The position numbers and the translations under genes are program-made. Positions 10,931-22,550 of a stretch of DNA of 64,000 bases are shown here, piece after piece. Under the pieces are notes generated by a model. That model saw only the letters and a program-made list of their open reading frames with translations, did not search any database and was not told the DNA's origin. Position 1 is the stretch's first letter, and every line of letters starts with the position of its first letter. Source of the stretch: Boswellia sacra (taxonomy: Eukaryota; Streptophyta; Magnoliopsida; Sapindales; Burseraceae); the NCBI GenBank assembly GCA_013180625.2, contig SNVD02012937.1, forward strand, positions 1 to 64,000, written 5' to 3'.

Positions 10931-11689
10931 TTTAAATAAAAACTTAATAACTTTTCTCTTTTCTTTTTCTCTCTTTGTTTGTGGTCCATCTAATACATAA
11001 GTCTTTGTTTGGAGAATGATAAAAAGAAAAAAAAATAAAGAAAGTATAAAAAATTTTATTTTATTTTAAGTAAATTTGAGAATTTTTAAATATAGCAGGG
11101 TCATTTGGATATGCAAATAAATTTTTATTAAAAAAATAACCCTTTGTGGTTCCATCCATGCTCTTAAATGTGAAAATTATTGAGATATTCTAAACTTAGT
11201 GTTTGTAAAAGAGATAAATAATTAAAATAAACTCTCTCTCTCTATATATGTATAAAATATGAATCGTTAATAATTTAATAATCAAAGCGTAAAATTTATT
11301 GCTAATTTTTTATATATAATCTAATTTATATGTGATTTATATATGTCCAATTACTAAATTACAATTATGATAAACTTACTACTATGACTAATTTTTAATT
11401 GATGAAAATGGGATTGAAAAAAAAAATCCAACTAGTAAAAATATAATTTATTTTTTAATATTTAATTATATGTCAAATAAACATAAATAATAAATTAATT
11501 AATAATCATGTAATGTTGCCTATAATTATTTTTTTATTTTTTATTTTTTTGTTATAGAGTATATTAATTTAGACAGTATATTTTTCTTAGACTTTTAATT
11601 TTTGTCTTATAGCTTTGAGTAAATTATTGAGATACTTTAAACAATTGTTAGAGTTTATTTTAGGGGAGATAAATAATTAAAATGAACTC

Positions 11690-12670
11690 TATAACAAAAA
11701 ATAAATACATTCGCTACATATTGATTATTATATGAATAATTAATCATTTATCGATAACTTGAAAAAGTTTATTTTCAATTACTAATGCATATGATACTTG
11801 TAACATATGCATATATATCTAATAATTAAATTACTTCTATGGCAAAATTATTTTTTATAATTGTAAAAGATATTTTTAATAATTGTTATTTTTATAGAAG
11901 AAATGGATAATTAATTTAAAGATATTCTATACTTGAAAATTAATGCAATTTTGTTACATTTTTATATGATTATAATATGAATAATTAATCATTTACTAAT
12001 CAAATTAGAAAAGCTTATTTTCAATTTCTCATAATAATACTATGACATATATAGATGTCTAATTATTAAATTACAACTATTACAAACTTATGGTTTACGT
12101 TTGTTAAAGATATTTTAAATATTAATTGTTAGTATTTGTAAAAGGAATAAATAATAAAAAAATTCACTAAAGGTAAATGCATTTGTTACGTAATGATTAT
12201 AATATGAATATTTGATCATTTATTCATCAAATTATAAGAAACTTATTTTCAATAACTCGCACATGACAATTATGTCATATGTATAAATGCCTAACCATTC
12301 TACATTTGTTAATGATAGTTGACCTATATGTATTTTGTCAACACTTTAATATATATAACAACTATGACATACATTTATATGTTAATAATTAAATTACCTC
12401 CATCACAAATTATTTTTTTACATTTGTAAAACATATTTTTAGTGTTTTTAAAAGATATAGATAATTAAAATAAATTATAGCTAAAATGAATGCAATCTTT
12501 TTGTTACATATATGATTATAATATCAATAATTAATTATTTATTGATCACTGACGAAAAACTTTTTTGTAATTCCTCACACACAACAGCTATGACATATGT
12601 ATAGATATCTGACTATTGTCTACATTTGTTAAATAATTCTTTAGTTGTTATACCTATTTTATTAACATTT
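11690..12670. repeat. Four degenerate ~230-310-bp tandem units in the AT-rich core
   Basis: The phrase GATTATAATATGAATAATTA recurs at about 11722, 11968, 12195 and 12513, each followed by ATCATTTAT, an AACTTATTTTCAAT block and ATGACATATGTATAGAT. Copies are diverged and differ in length, so the array is old. No open frame of note. Confidence 0.72.
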
Positions 12671-12737
12671 TAATAGTCAATAAAAACTAATTAAATATTT
12701 TATATTTCAAATGTATATGGTTATTATATTATTTATT

Positions 12738-13139
12738 GGGATAATTCTAATTTGCCCCCTGAGGTTAGACTTAAAAAAAATTGAGGACCTCAGTTTTCTG
12801 AAATCTAAGATTGCCCCCTAAGGTTACTATAGCACCGTTAGATTTAACGGAAAATGTATTAAACCGTTAGATTAACGGAAAATGTATTAAATAATAACTT
12901 AATGCTAATATTAGATTTAATAAAAAATGTATTAAATAATAATTAAACCCTAATAAGCAGTAAAATAGACTATAATACACTTTTCTAAATGGTTTGTAAA
13001 GCGTTAGTTACTATTTAATACATTTTTCGTTAAATCTAACGGTGCTACAGTAACCTCAGGGGGCAAATTTAGGTTTCAGAAAACTGAGGTCCTCAATTTT
13101 CTTTACACCTAACCTTAGGGGGTAAATTGGAATTATCCC
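12738..13139. mobile_element. MITE with ~120-bp terminal inverted repeats inside the CACTA-type element (402 bp)
   Basis: Both ends begin GGGATAATTC and continue with closely matching inverted repeats that include CCCCCTGAGGTTA and GAGGACCTCAGTTTTCTGAAA. The flanks are identical: TTATTTATT at 12729-12737 and 13140-13148. A 9-bp target duplication points to a Mutator-like transposase, although the AT-rich repeat leaves some ambiguity. Confidence 0.88.
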
Positions 13140-13299
13140 TTATTTATTAGTTTGTCATCAAATTATTTGATATCAATCCAATACCACATAAATTTAATTA
13201 TGGATAAAAATTTAATTAATAAATAAATTTATAATTATCCAAGTAAGTATGGTTCATTTAAATATTTTTAGTTTTGATTTTAATTTTCATATTTTTTTA

Positions 13300-14781
13300 A
13301 AGACTTTTAGTGACAAAAATTTTGTCGCAAATGATTAGTATTTTGTCACAAATCGTATCTTTCGTTGGAAACCTATGTAATTGCAATTTTTTTAAACGTT
13401 TAGTGACCATTTTGAAATTTCACGCAAAATGGGGTTTTTAGTGACGAAATTTAAATCTAAATTCGTCGCAAAAACTAAATTTTAGGCGGACTTTTTCTCG
13501 CCTATTAAATTTCAAAATTTTTGCAGCTTTAGCGACAAAAGACCAAAATTTCGTTGCAAAAAAAGAAATTTACGCGGACTTTTACCCACTCCTATTTATT
13601 TCATACTTTTTAAATTCTTTTGCGACTAAATTTTTCATCGTGAAATGTCCAAATTTCATCGCAAAAAATCAATGCCTTTATTATATATACACCACTTAAT
13701 TCTTTGGTTTACTTCATCTTTCCTCTCTTTCAATTTCCTACTTCATTTCATTTTCTTCTATCTCTTTCAATTATCTACTTCTCTTCTTTCCCTAACACTA
13801 TTATCAAGGTAAATATCCTTACTCATTTTTTCTTTTATGTTGTAATATATTTACTTACAAGATTCATATATTTTTTATTTTTCAATTGTCAATTAATATT
13901 ACATTTTTTTGTTTAAAAGATATTTTGAAAGAGGGAATGCAATTGAAAATTCACAAGTTCTTTATTTCTTTAACTTTTTTTGTATACACTCATCTCTCAT
14001 ATCCTTAATTATTACTAATTAATATTTCACTTTTTTTTGGTTTTTAATAGGTATAATTGAATATGAGGTGCATTTGAAGACTTAAAGATTGATACAAAGT
14101 CAAGCAACAAAAAATTTATTGGAGGATGAAGTTTTGTGTTTTGTGTGTTATCTTGTATTTTTTTTTTCATGTACAACCAAAGTTCATATATTGTATTAAA
14201 TTTTTGTAATTTGTTATTATTTGATAAAATTATTCTTACAAAGAATTATGTCGCATAATGAGATAATTTTGTTATTTTATTTTAAAATTTATAACAAATT
14301 AAAATAAATTTTATGAATTATTAAAAAAATCAATTATGTTAAAAAAATTAGTTCTTTCACGACGAATTTTTTGTCGCTAAAGGTCAGATTTAGTGACCAA
14401 AAAATGGTCGCAAAAGATATTTGGAATGAAAATAATTTATTTTAAATACGATTTTTGTACAAAAGTTTTCGCGGCAAAATTCGAATTTGTCTCAAAATAT
14501 GCTCTTTTGCGACGAATTTTCTTTTGTCACAAAAAGCTAACATGATGTGATCCTATTTGCATGAAATATTTGTTGCAAAATGCCACTTTTTGCAACAAAA
14601 ATTTCATTGCAAAAAGTCTTTTTACAAGAAATTCAAGATTTGTCGCAGAAAAACCTATTGCGACTCACATTTTGTGACTAAAACATGATGAATTTATTTT
14701 GGTCGCAAAAACCTATTGCGAAGAAATTTTGACTTTTTGCGATGAAAAATTTCGTCGCAGAAAGTCATTTTTCCCGTAGTG
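13300..14781. repeat. Right subterminal repeat region of the CACTA-type element
   Basis: Two clusters (13300-13660 and 14350-14781) carry GCGACGAAATT and TTTCGTCGCAAAA motifs, mirroring the left end. Between them, 13680-14340 is T-rich and has no supported gene. Confidence 0.78.
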
Positions 14782-14784
14782 TGA

Positions 14785-15315
14785 TGTTTTGGGTGAAAAC
14801 AATTACAAGATTACATCTAGTTCTTCCATAATTATCCTTAAGAATGTGTTGTTTGCTCCAACCATTAAAACAAACTTAATTTCTGTATCTATTTTAGAGA
14901 AGAAAGATTTTGAAATTAGGTTTAAAAATAGGCAAACTTCCATAAGGAGAAATGCCCATATGTTTTTGAAGGGTGTAAGAGTTGATGATGTGTATTCCAT
15001 TACTACATTTAATAATAATAATAAATCTTTTGAGTATGCACTTTTGTCTAATTCTCTTAATGATTCATATTATGGCATTTATGATTAGGTCACTTAAATA
15101 AAAATAAAATGATACGAATGTCTAAGAAAGGTTATATTCATCAAGTTAAGTTAGATTATTTTGACTCTTGTGAATCTTGTGTCAAGAGTAAATTATCAAG
15201 AAAATCATTTTCCTCTCATTGGAAATCATCACATTTACTTGAGATGATACATTCTGATTTATGTCCTATAAGAATAAGACTCATAAAGGAATGGAATACT
15301 TCATCACTTTCATAG
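14785..15315 (+). pseudogene. Copia-B GAG-pre-integrase region
   Basis: Reading resumes immediately after the right TGA copy. The 99-codon open piece has the Asn-Val-Leu-Phe-x-Pro...Asn-Leu-Ile-Ser-Val-Ser block that links protease to GAG-pre-integrase in copia elements. The next piece (15109-15315) has Cys-x2-Cys-x-Lys-x-Lys and Leu-Glu-Met-Ile-His-Ser-Asp-Leu-Cys, the start of the integrase core with its first Asp. A stop separates the two. Confidence 0.8.
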
Positions 15316-16000
15316 ATGAGATTACTTAAGATTTAGGTATACCTATCTTCTAAAGCATAATTCTGAGGGGTTAGAGAAATTCAAAGAATACACGTTAGAA
15401 GTAGAAAATAAATAGGCCTACCCATTAAGTCATTAAACCGTGATCGTAGAGGTGAGTATGAAGCTTTTGATATATTTTGTAAATAGAATAGGAAAAACAT
15501 ATTATACTATGCCATATAAGCCACAATAAAATGGTATTGCTGAAAGACGTAATCATATTCTTATGGACATAGTTCGATCCATGTTGGCTCATTCAGATAT
15601 AGTTATTTCATTTTAAGGAGAAGCTTTACCAATAGCTACTTATATCCTTAATAGATAGATACAAAGGCTAAACCTTTTGCACTTTACAAACTGTGGACTA
15701 GCATGAAACCAAATTTTTCCAGAATTTAAAGTTTAGGGTTGTAAAGCTCATGTACTTATTCCTAAACCATTTAGGGATAAGTTAAGTACTAAAACTTGGG
15801 AATGTCATTTTATTGGTTGTACACAAAATGGGAATGGGCATTGTTTCTATCATCATACTAAAGGTTTAATTGAGAGTAGAGATGCTGTATTCTTTAAGGA
15901 TTCTAATTTTAATTTGACCCCTTCACAATCTACAATTTTACTTGATGATGATTTTACTCCTCTTCCTACGTTTACCCTAACTCATAATAAGGTTGATATT
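15316..16000 (+). pseudogene. Copia-B integrase core remnant
   Basis: No long frame survives, but reading across stops shows the copia order: a Lys-Pro-Gln-x-Asn-Gly-x-Ala-Glu-Arg block near 15520-15550 (the second Gln is a stop), Ser-Met-Leu, a Gly-Glu-Ala block, Ala-x-Tyr-Ile-Leu-Asn-Arg near 15640, and an Ile-Gly-Cys-x-Gln-Asn-Gly block near 15810-15840. It is clearly inactive. Confidence 0.72.
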
Positions 16001-16099
16001 ACTCATGTTCAGTCTCTTGATTCTTCCTTACCTTGTGTCATTGGTGGGAGCAAACGAAAATGTGAACCTTCTCAATGATTACATGATTACTATATATGT

Positions 16100-16840
16100 C
16101 TTCAATTTTGAGAATATAAATAGAGCAATGGCTCAATTGGATTCCAAAGAGTGGGAAAAAGCCATGAAAGAGGAGTTAGAATCCATTGAGAAGAATAAAG
16201 TTTGGGAGTTAGTTGATTTACCTCTTGATAGAACACCTATAGATGTAAATGGGTACTTAAAAAGAAATTGAAGGTAAATGGTAGCCTAGACAAGTATGAA
16301 GCTAGATTAGTAGCTAAGGGGTATACTCAGTAGCCTGGTATAGACTTTGTTGACACTTATTCACTAGTGGTAAAGTTTTCATCAATTAGGATTCTCATGT
16401 CAATAGTTACAAGACTAGATCTTAACTTACTTCAAATGCAAGTAAAGACAACTTTCTTGAATGATGACTTGAAAGAAAACATCTATATGATTCAACCTAA
16501 TGGTTTTGTGGTTGAAGGACATGAGAACGAAGTCTATAGGTTAAAGAAATCCTTATATGGACTCAAACAATTGTCTAGGCAATGGTATCTAAAATTCCAT
16601 CAAGCTATTTTAGAGTTACGATATCAAATGAGTCCTTTAGAACACTATGTTTACAATTGGAAGTGCCATGATAGAATTTCAATATTGTCATTGTATGTTG
16701 ATGATAACTTGTTAGATATTAATTGTAAGGATATGATTTAGCAGACTAAATCATATTTACGTTCCTATTCTAAGATGAAAGAAATGGTAGAAGCATCTTA
16801 TGTCTTGGGAATTAAGATTACAAGAGATAGGGCTTCATAA
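16100..16840 (+). pseudogene. Copia-B reverse transcriptase remnant
   Basis: Trp-Glu-Lys-Ala-Met-Lys-Glu-Glu-Leu and Val-Trp-Glu-Leu-Val open the domain near 16150-16220. Reading continues through frameshifts into Lys-Ala-Arg-Leu-Val-Ala-Lys-Gly-Tyr-like sequence near 16310 (Lys replaced by Glu), then an open piece 16367-16741 with Leu-Lys-Lys-Ser-Leu-Tyr-Gly-Leu-Lys-Gln. The catalytic Tyr-Val-Asp-Asp near 16690-16705 is intact, but stops on both sides leave the domain broken. Confidence 0.85.
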
Positions 16841-16841
16841 T

Positions 16842-17560
16842 TGTTATTACAAAAATTATGTAGACAAAACGCTCAAACAATTCAATATGGCTAATTGTAA
16901 CTTGTTGAGCACACCTGTGTGTAAGTGGACAACTCTTACTAAATAGATGTGTCCTAAAACTGATGAAGATCTTCAAGCAACGCAAAAGCTTCCTTATGCA
17001 CAAACAATTGGAAATTTTATGTATTTAATGACTAACACAAGACCTGATATATGTCATGCAGTGGGAGTAGCAAGTAGATATCAATTAAATCCTAGAAAAG
17101 TACATTGGCAAGCAGTCAAAAGGATTTTAAGGTATCTCAAATGCACCAAATGTATGAAACAATGTTTTGGTTTAAGTGATCTAGAACTTGTTAGTTATTG
17201 TGATGCAAATTTGTTGGCGATTTAGATGATCGTAAATCAACAAGTGGTAATACATTTTTGTTTGGTGGAACTACTATTTCTTGGCTAAGTAAGAAACAAG
17301 GTTACAGTTTGAATTAATTGATAAGTCAATCAATGTGTTTTGTGATACTAAGTCTGCCATTTTTTGGTTAAAAGTGGATTAAATATCTCTAAGGGCAAAC
17401 ACATTGATATAAATTATCACTATATACAAGTTATAGTGGAAAAAAGGGAAGTAAGAGTCGACCATATGCCCTCAAGGTAGCTGATTCTATGATCAATGGA
17501 TTATCTCTAGATAAATATAGAGAGTATGTGACTATTATGGGTTTAAAAATCATCTAGATG
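16842..17560 (+). pseudogene. Copia-B RNase H remnant
   Basis: The open piece 16947-17225 contains Tyr-Leu-x-x-x-Thr-Arg-Pro-Asp-Ile and Val-His-Trp-Gln-Ala-Val-Lys-Arg-Ile-Leu-Arg-Tyr-Leu, the connection between RT and RNase H. After a frameshift, Asp-Arg-Lys-Ser-Thr-Ser-Gly and Lys-Lys-Gln follow, then a deletion removes the middle of RNase H before Cys-Asp-x-Lys-Ser-Ala near 17340-17360. Confidence 0.82.
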
Positions 17561-17991
17561 TGTAGTCTAGACATGTGGTATAAATATATTATTATAAGTA
17601 TCTTGGGGATGCTTGAGATTAACAATAATATAACTCTATCTGATTTTATCATTGTTGATCGGACAAAAGATAGAGAACACAAGCGAGGTAACAAGAGTTA
17701 TATAAATTTCTAAATTGTAAAATCTCTTTTGAGACATCTAAAAATTGTATATAATATCGGGCACTTAGTGTCAACATTTAGAACACAGGTCAAAAATGTT
17801 TATTTTCGGTGAGATTGCCAATTGAATTTAGGTTACGGAATTTGTTCCCAGTTCGGAGAATTGGTGTCATTCAATAAAGAAACATTAGATGCAGCGCAAT
17901 TAGAAATGGTTTATTTTATATCGTGTACACATGAAGATCAAGAAACCATATTCTAATGATCATATATATTCATATTAATTGATCAAGTGGG

Positions 17992-18280
17992 AGATGAAGA
18001 AATATAATGATCAAAGTAATATTTATATATAAGGTGACATGTAGGATCCCATGAGATGCAATTCACCATAAATATGGTGCACTAGATCTATTTAGAAGTA
18101 TCTTATCAAGAGACATATAGGTAGTTAATGTCCCATCCCATACCTTAAGGGTAGAGAAAGTGACTCTAAGTATTCACGAAAGACAATGAAAAGGAAAACT
18201 ATCATCATCCTATTATGATTACTATTAGGCAAACATACAAAATTCCCAAATTGTCAACCATCATATCATATTATATACAT
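17992..18280 (+). repeat. Possible 3' LTR remnant of copia-B
   Basis: It follows the purine tract AAGTGGGAGA and begins TGAAG. It contains the kind of non-coding sequence found in copia LTRs (GTAGGATCCCATGAGATG, AAGAGACATATAGG), but no second copy was found in the window, so the call rests on position only. Confidence 0.35.
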
Positions 18281-20960
18281 TTGTGACGCAAAAAGAATCA
18301 AAATCAATGATGCACACAAAAATGAGATTGTTGCAATAGTCCAATGGTTGCCAAGAGAACTCTGTGGTCACTATGCCAAAAGTCCTCCATCATCCTCTAA
18401 CCTATCGCTCACCTGAGGCACACAATAGATTAATTAGCATAATACTCAGTAAGCAGCTATATTTAAGCAATAGTAATGTATTAGGCAGAGAAATTGTGAT
18501 AGGCCATGATTTACAATCCATTTCTTGATTTACAAGTAAATATTTTCTTTACTCTTAAGCTAAACAACAAATTACACAAATAAGGGTCGCGCTCTTGCAC
18601 AAGGGAATTGGCACGACTGTGCCAAGTCTTGACCTAAAGCACCATTTCAATATAAGGGTTGGCACTCCTATGCCATTCGATTTGCACTCTAGCGCCAACT
18701 TTCTACCTCAACTGAGAATACAACATGGAGTTTGTGCTTCTGTGCATCCTTCATAGTGCTCTGGTGCAAGTTCTCTGCCTACCCAACACACTTGAGTAAT
18801 TCATTTAGCTCATGTTTCACAAAAATCTTGTTATACATATCTTAAACACCTTTAGGACAAATTTTCAAGGACACAATACTATCTCTCGTGGTAGGACTTT
18901 CATGTAACACAATTCATAACATGTCATTCGTTCCGTATCGTCGTCAATGACATGTATTTTTCAATACCTATTTTACCAAACATACCACCTGTTATTTATC
19001 GTCGTCGATGGTATATTCGGTGGCCATTAGTCACCCATCACGTATCGTCGTTGGTGACATGTATTTTCATTAATCAATTTTAGGAAATATGTCATCCGTT
19101 ACATATCGCCGTTGATGGCATATTCCATTGGTCACTAATTACTTGTTACATATCGTCGTCGGTTACTTAACACACACATATGTGTTTACACACCACACAA
19201 CACATGTTTGCCTACCACATAGAGAGGATTGAGTGTCCTAGTACCTTAGACATGAATTATACTTTTACACACATAAAATTTCATTATCAAACATTATTCA
19301 TGCCTTTTCACACCAATTACACATAACCACATTAAATTTTCCTTCGTCTCACAATCATAGAATTTAAGCAAAATATGGTCACATACACACATAAGTATGC
19401 AAAACCAACACATCTCATGATTCAACTATGAATCCTAGTCACGCCATTACACATCAAATTCCATGTACTCATGGTTACATCCCAATTTCTATCCATAACA
19501 CATTCAATGGATTTCCAATGGACTTATCCCACACAAATGCATAAACATAAGGAACCAAATGCATCTCACAAATCGATAAGATGTCTATTGTGTCCTTAGA
19601 AAAGGGTCTAGCTTACTTACTGATTAACTTCATCACTTGATCTTGATTTCCACCTAGAAATCATCAAATTTTTTAAGGGTGCAAACACTTCAACCAACCA
19701 AATGACTTCACTGACGATTCAACACTATACACATAGTTGGTTGGATAATTGTAGTAAGAGGATGCTTATCCCAATCATCATTAAATTTCATGGAGATCAA
19801 ATAACCACATATATAATATCCCATGAAATTTATGAGATGAAAATGAGGCTATATGCCCCTTGAAATCTCTTAGGTTTGTCCATATAGAAATCCTGTCTAT
19901 AGGCTTTTGAAACTAAGTAGTATTATTTTGAAAAATTATTGAAATTAGACCTTGATCAAATCTTCACAAAAAGTTCCAGTCTAGTCAAAGACACATAAAA
20001 GTCATCTCACCAAAAATTACAACTTTTAAATGAATTTAGGTTGGTCAAAAGCAATTTATTTTGCTTACTCTGTTCCGAAAATTAGAAATCTTAGTTTTTC
20101 AAATGAAATTTTGAAAAATCATAACAATTCATACGAAGCTTTAAAAGCCATGAAATTTTTTAGTTTTTAAAGGAAACATATTCAAGATCTTACATACCAA
20201 AAATCAAGGTTTTTTATATGAATAATATGTCCCTCCACTAAATTTGGTTCCCTGTGCTCTATTTCAAAATAGGGGAAGTTCAGTTTCATTTCAGCAGATT
20301 CAAAAATTCATCATAAATCACACACTTTGAAATTTTAAGTGATTCAAAATTATATATAATCCTCAATATGTCTAGTTGATCAGGTAAAATTTTCAGAGCC
20401 AGAAAATAACCTTAGAATTTCTAGGAATTTTTGGACCAGCCACTGCTCAGTAAACTGCCTTGCAAAGTTCTAAGCTTAGTCATCATCTATGGCAACCTAC
20501 ATTATCCAACCCCTTAGAATCATGCATAACCTACTTCAATTCATAATTTCCAGCATGTTTCTTGATATGTATGACATGGAAACAACATAAACCCTTTTCC
20601 AACACAATATTTCCATAACAATACCTCATGACTATAAGCTAGAAATTAGAGAAGGACATGGATTCTACCTTGCTTCCTTCTAGCTTCAACAATTTCCTTC
20701 AATTCTTGCAAGGTAAGGAGGGTAAAAAGAGAGAGGGCTGGGAGCTTTTGGAGATAAGGGAGAGAAATGGGTTCTAGAAATGTCTAACCGTCATCCCTTC
20801 ATATATATCTTTTCGCCATTTATCAAGGTAGGCCTCCATTTTTTTCAAATCTTTTAATGGTACCCTCTAACATTTTATTAATTGCTATAACACTCATACG
20901 CATACATACAAGAAATCATTCACATGCATTATAAACATAGTAAGGGTAAATTCACTCACT
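18281..20960. repeat. Non-coding, LTR-like repeated DNA with hairpin cassettes
   Basis: No gene or open frame of note over 2.6 kb. The 18923-19168 interval holds five hairpin-like cassettes built on ATCGTCGTC. The texture (a moderately GC-rich block, then AT-rich, then a purine-rich AGAGAGAGGGCTGGGAGC leader near 20730) resembles a long Gypsy-type LTR, possibly a solo LTR. Clear TG...CA ends and a target duplication were not found, so this remains a guess. Confidence 0.3.
18923..19168. repeat. Five hairpin cassettes with an ATCGTCGTC loop
   Basis: Short inverted arms enclose a shared loop: GTCATT/AATGAC around 18923-18951, TACCA/TGGTA around 18983-19013, GTCACC/GGTGAC around 19030-19058, TGTCATC/GATGGCA around 19090-19120, and a weaker one around 19135-19168. 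Loops share GTTACATATCGTCGTT-like sequence. Arms vary together while the loop is kept. Confidence 0.6.
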
Positions 20961-21163
20961 ATTGAGATCAACAGTTATAAACAGTTATGTAAGAGATAGT
21001 TGTGTTGGTTGATTTGTACCAATTCAAGTCTATAAATACAATACAATGTTTAACTATTTTTTATTCCTTTTGACATAACTTGTACTCAGTCTTACATGTA
21101 CCCAATAGCTTGATAGCAGTGTGTAAGTTCCAATCTAATATTCTTCATATGTAACTAATATGG
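20961..21163 (+). repeat. LTR-like fragment with a TATA box
   Basis: Contains GTCTATAAATACAATACAATG near 21029-21049, a promoter layout common in short copia LTRs, and ends GTGTGTAAGTTC...ATTCTTCA. A similar terminal phrase occurs at 7708-7733. No partner LTR or target duplication was identified. Confidence 0.3.
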
Positions 21164-21270
21164 TGGTTGAAGATTTCAGCTTTCAGATCACTCTGTGCTT
21201 CACTACCGCTCGGGGATTCTTGGACAAAGGCAATTAATTCATAAAACTAGAAGCAAGCACTAGCCAAAAA
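21164..21270. repeat. Segment shared with 54392-54530 (copy 1)
   Basis: Starts AACTAATATGGTGGTTGAAGA and matches 54392 onwards with indels, ending in a GAAGCAAGCACTAGCC-type phrase. It lies beside R1 in both places and helps define the duplicated module. Coding potential is unclear: the 54-kb copy is open on the plus strand, this one is not. Confidence 0.6.
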
Positions 21271-21280
21271 TATTAAGGGT

Positions 21281-21452
21281 GTGTTTGTCTTTGTATTTTG
21301 AGTTTTTATTTTAAAATTTAGTAAGAATATGTTACTGATTTTAAACTTTTTTAATTTTGAAAATTAATGATATGTGGTTGGTATTGATTTAAAATGTATT
21401 GATAAATGTGCATTTTTTTAAAATGAATTTTGAATTTGAAAACAAATAAGGC
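21281..21452. mobile_element. Small MITE, family M2, copy 1
   Basis: About 170 bp, starting GGTGTGTTTGTCTTTGTATT and ending AACAAATAAGGCC. A second copy lies in the opposite orientation at 48206-48372, inside a DUF247 fragment. Ends are loosely inverted (GTTTGT...ACAAA). Target duplications are not clear. Confidence 0.6.
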
Positions 21453-21465
21453 CTGATCGTTTGTT

Positions 21466-21880
21466 TATCTGATGTTTTTCCTCACTATATATAGTGAACC
21501 AACTACTACGTACAACATTTTGCTGGATCAAAGATATAGATCCTCACTCTCATGGGTAGTTTGACCGTAAGTATATATAGAACTTCTTCTTAAATGATCC
21601 AATTAAGATAACGACAAAGTGCCAATGATGAGAGAAATCAAATAAAAAATACTTGAATTCTAATTTGTTTCTATTTACTACATCCAGGAAAATAGAACTA
21701 ATTAAATTAAGTCAAATTAGAACATAAATTAAAATTAATTATGTAGAGAACATACTTGTTTGAAGATCTTCTTTAATTGTTCACTGGCACTAAGGTCTTC
21801 CAAGTGCGTAAATTGATATGATCTATTGATTCCTGCTCTTTAAAGAATACGTGTCAAAAAGTTAAAAGGTAAATTTTATT
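21466..21880 (-). repeat. R1 repeat, copy a, with a possible 77-bp coding exon
   Basis: One of five R1 copies recognisable by CAAAGTGCCAATGATGAGAGA (21615-21636). On the minus strand 21756-21832 is framed by an AG acceptor and a GTATG donor and stays open in one frame, encoding a 25-residue peptide ending His-Leu-Glu-Asp-Leu...Lys-Ile-Phe-Lys-Gln. R1c has the same exon three bases shorter in the same frame. I do not recognise the protein. R1 could equally be a duplicated promoter and leader. Confidence 0.55.
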
Positions 21881-22337
21881 TTATAATAACCGATCGACAG
21901 ATAGGGATAATTATAAATAACATCTCCCCCTCTTTCTCGGTGTTGTTAGGAAAGAAGTCGACAAGTAGTTTAAAGCATTATAGTCTTTTAAGGGATGAAA
22001 ATAATAAAATAAACAAATGAACTATTTGTTAAAATTAATTAAGAAATTTAAAAAAAGCCATGCTCTATGCTTTTCTCTCTTTCTTCTCCCTTCTTTCGTC
22101 TCCTACAAGCTAAAAATATGAAGATAATTATTAACGAACTAATCACTTCTATAAAAACTATTCCAAAATTGTAGGCCTATCCAATTTGATCATTATCTGT
22201 GGATATTGTTAGTAATGAGTATTCCCATATCTAAAATGATCTTTGCTTATACTCCATTGACAAGAACCACGTAGAAGACAATATCTTAAGAAGTTAAATA
22301 ATGTATCAAAATGATGAAATGAGGGATATTTTGAGAA

Positions 22338-22550
22338 GAGTAATGCTACTCTTACAAACTATTTTTACAAATTCACTCACACAAACTGACGTGGCGTGAT
22401 GTGATTTAATAAATAAATAAAGTGTTTGATAAATAAACGTTAATAATAAATGACATTAATTAAGATGAGTGATGTGGTGATCATATAGAGATGTCACGTC
22501 AGTTTGTATAGATTAGTTTGTAAAAGTAGTTTGTAAGAGTAGCATTACTC
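22338..22550. mobile_element. MITE with near-perfect inverted repeats and a 10-bp target duplication (213 bp)
   Basis: Both ends begin GAGTAATGCTACTCTTACAA, and the inverted repeats run on to an internal ACAAACTGACGTG block. The flanks are the identical ATTTTGAGAA at 22328-22337 and 22551-22560. A 9-10-bp duplication suggests mobilisation by a Mutator-like transposase. The internal sequence is AT-rich and non-coding. Confidence 0.9.

Larger units (their letters stand above)
9989..14781. mobile_element. Non-autonomous CACTA-type DNA transposon (4793 bp) inserted in copia-B
   Basis: The left end CATTATAAGAAAAACAG and the reverse complement of the right end CACTACGGGAAAAATG are matching CACTA-family termini, the left one mutated from CACTA. 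Both sides carry TGA (9986-9988 and 14782-14784), the 3-bp duplication expected of CACTA elements, and copia-B reading resumes after it. Dense subterminal copies of TTTGCGACGAAA in both orientations occupy both ends. No transposase was found. A TATA-like TTATATATACACC near 13680 may mark an old promoter. Confidence 0.9.
9030..17990 (+). mobile_element. Copia-B: degenerate Ty1/copia element split by a CACTA-type insertion
   Basis: The order gag, zinc knuckle, protease, [insertion 9989-14781], GAG-pre-integrase, integrase, RT, RNase H reads on the plus strand, with many stop codons and frameshifts. At 17982-17991 the tract AAGTGGGAGA is a plausible polypurine tract. DNA after 17992 may be a 3' LTR remnant, but no matching 5' LTR was recognised, so the outer limits are uncertain. 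Confidence 0.85.
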
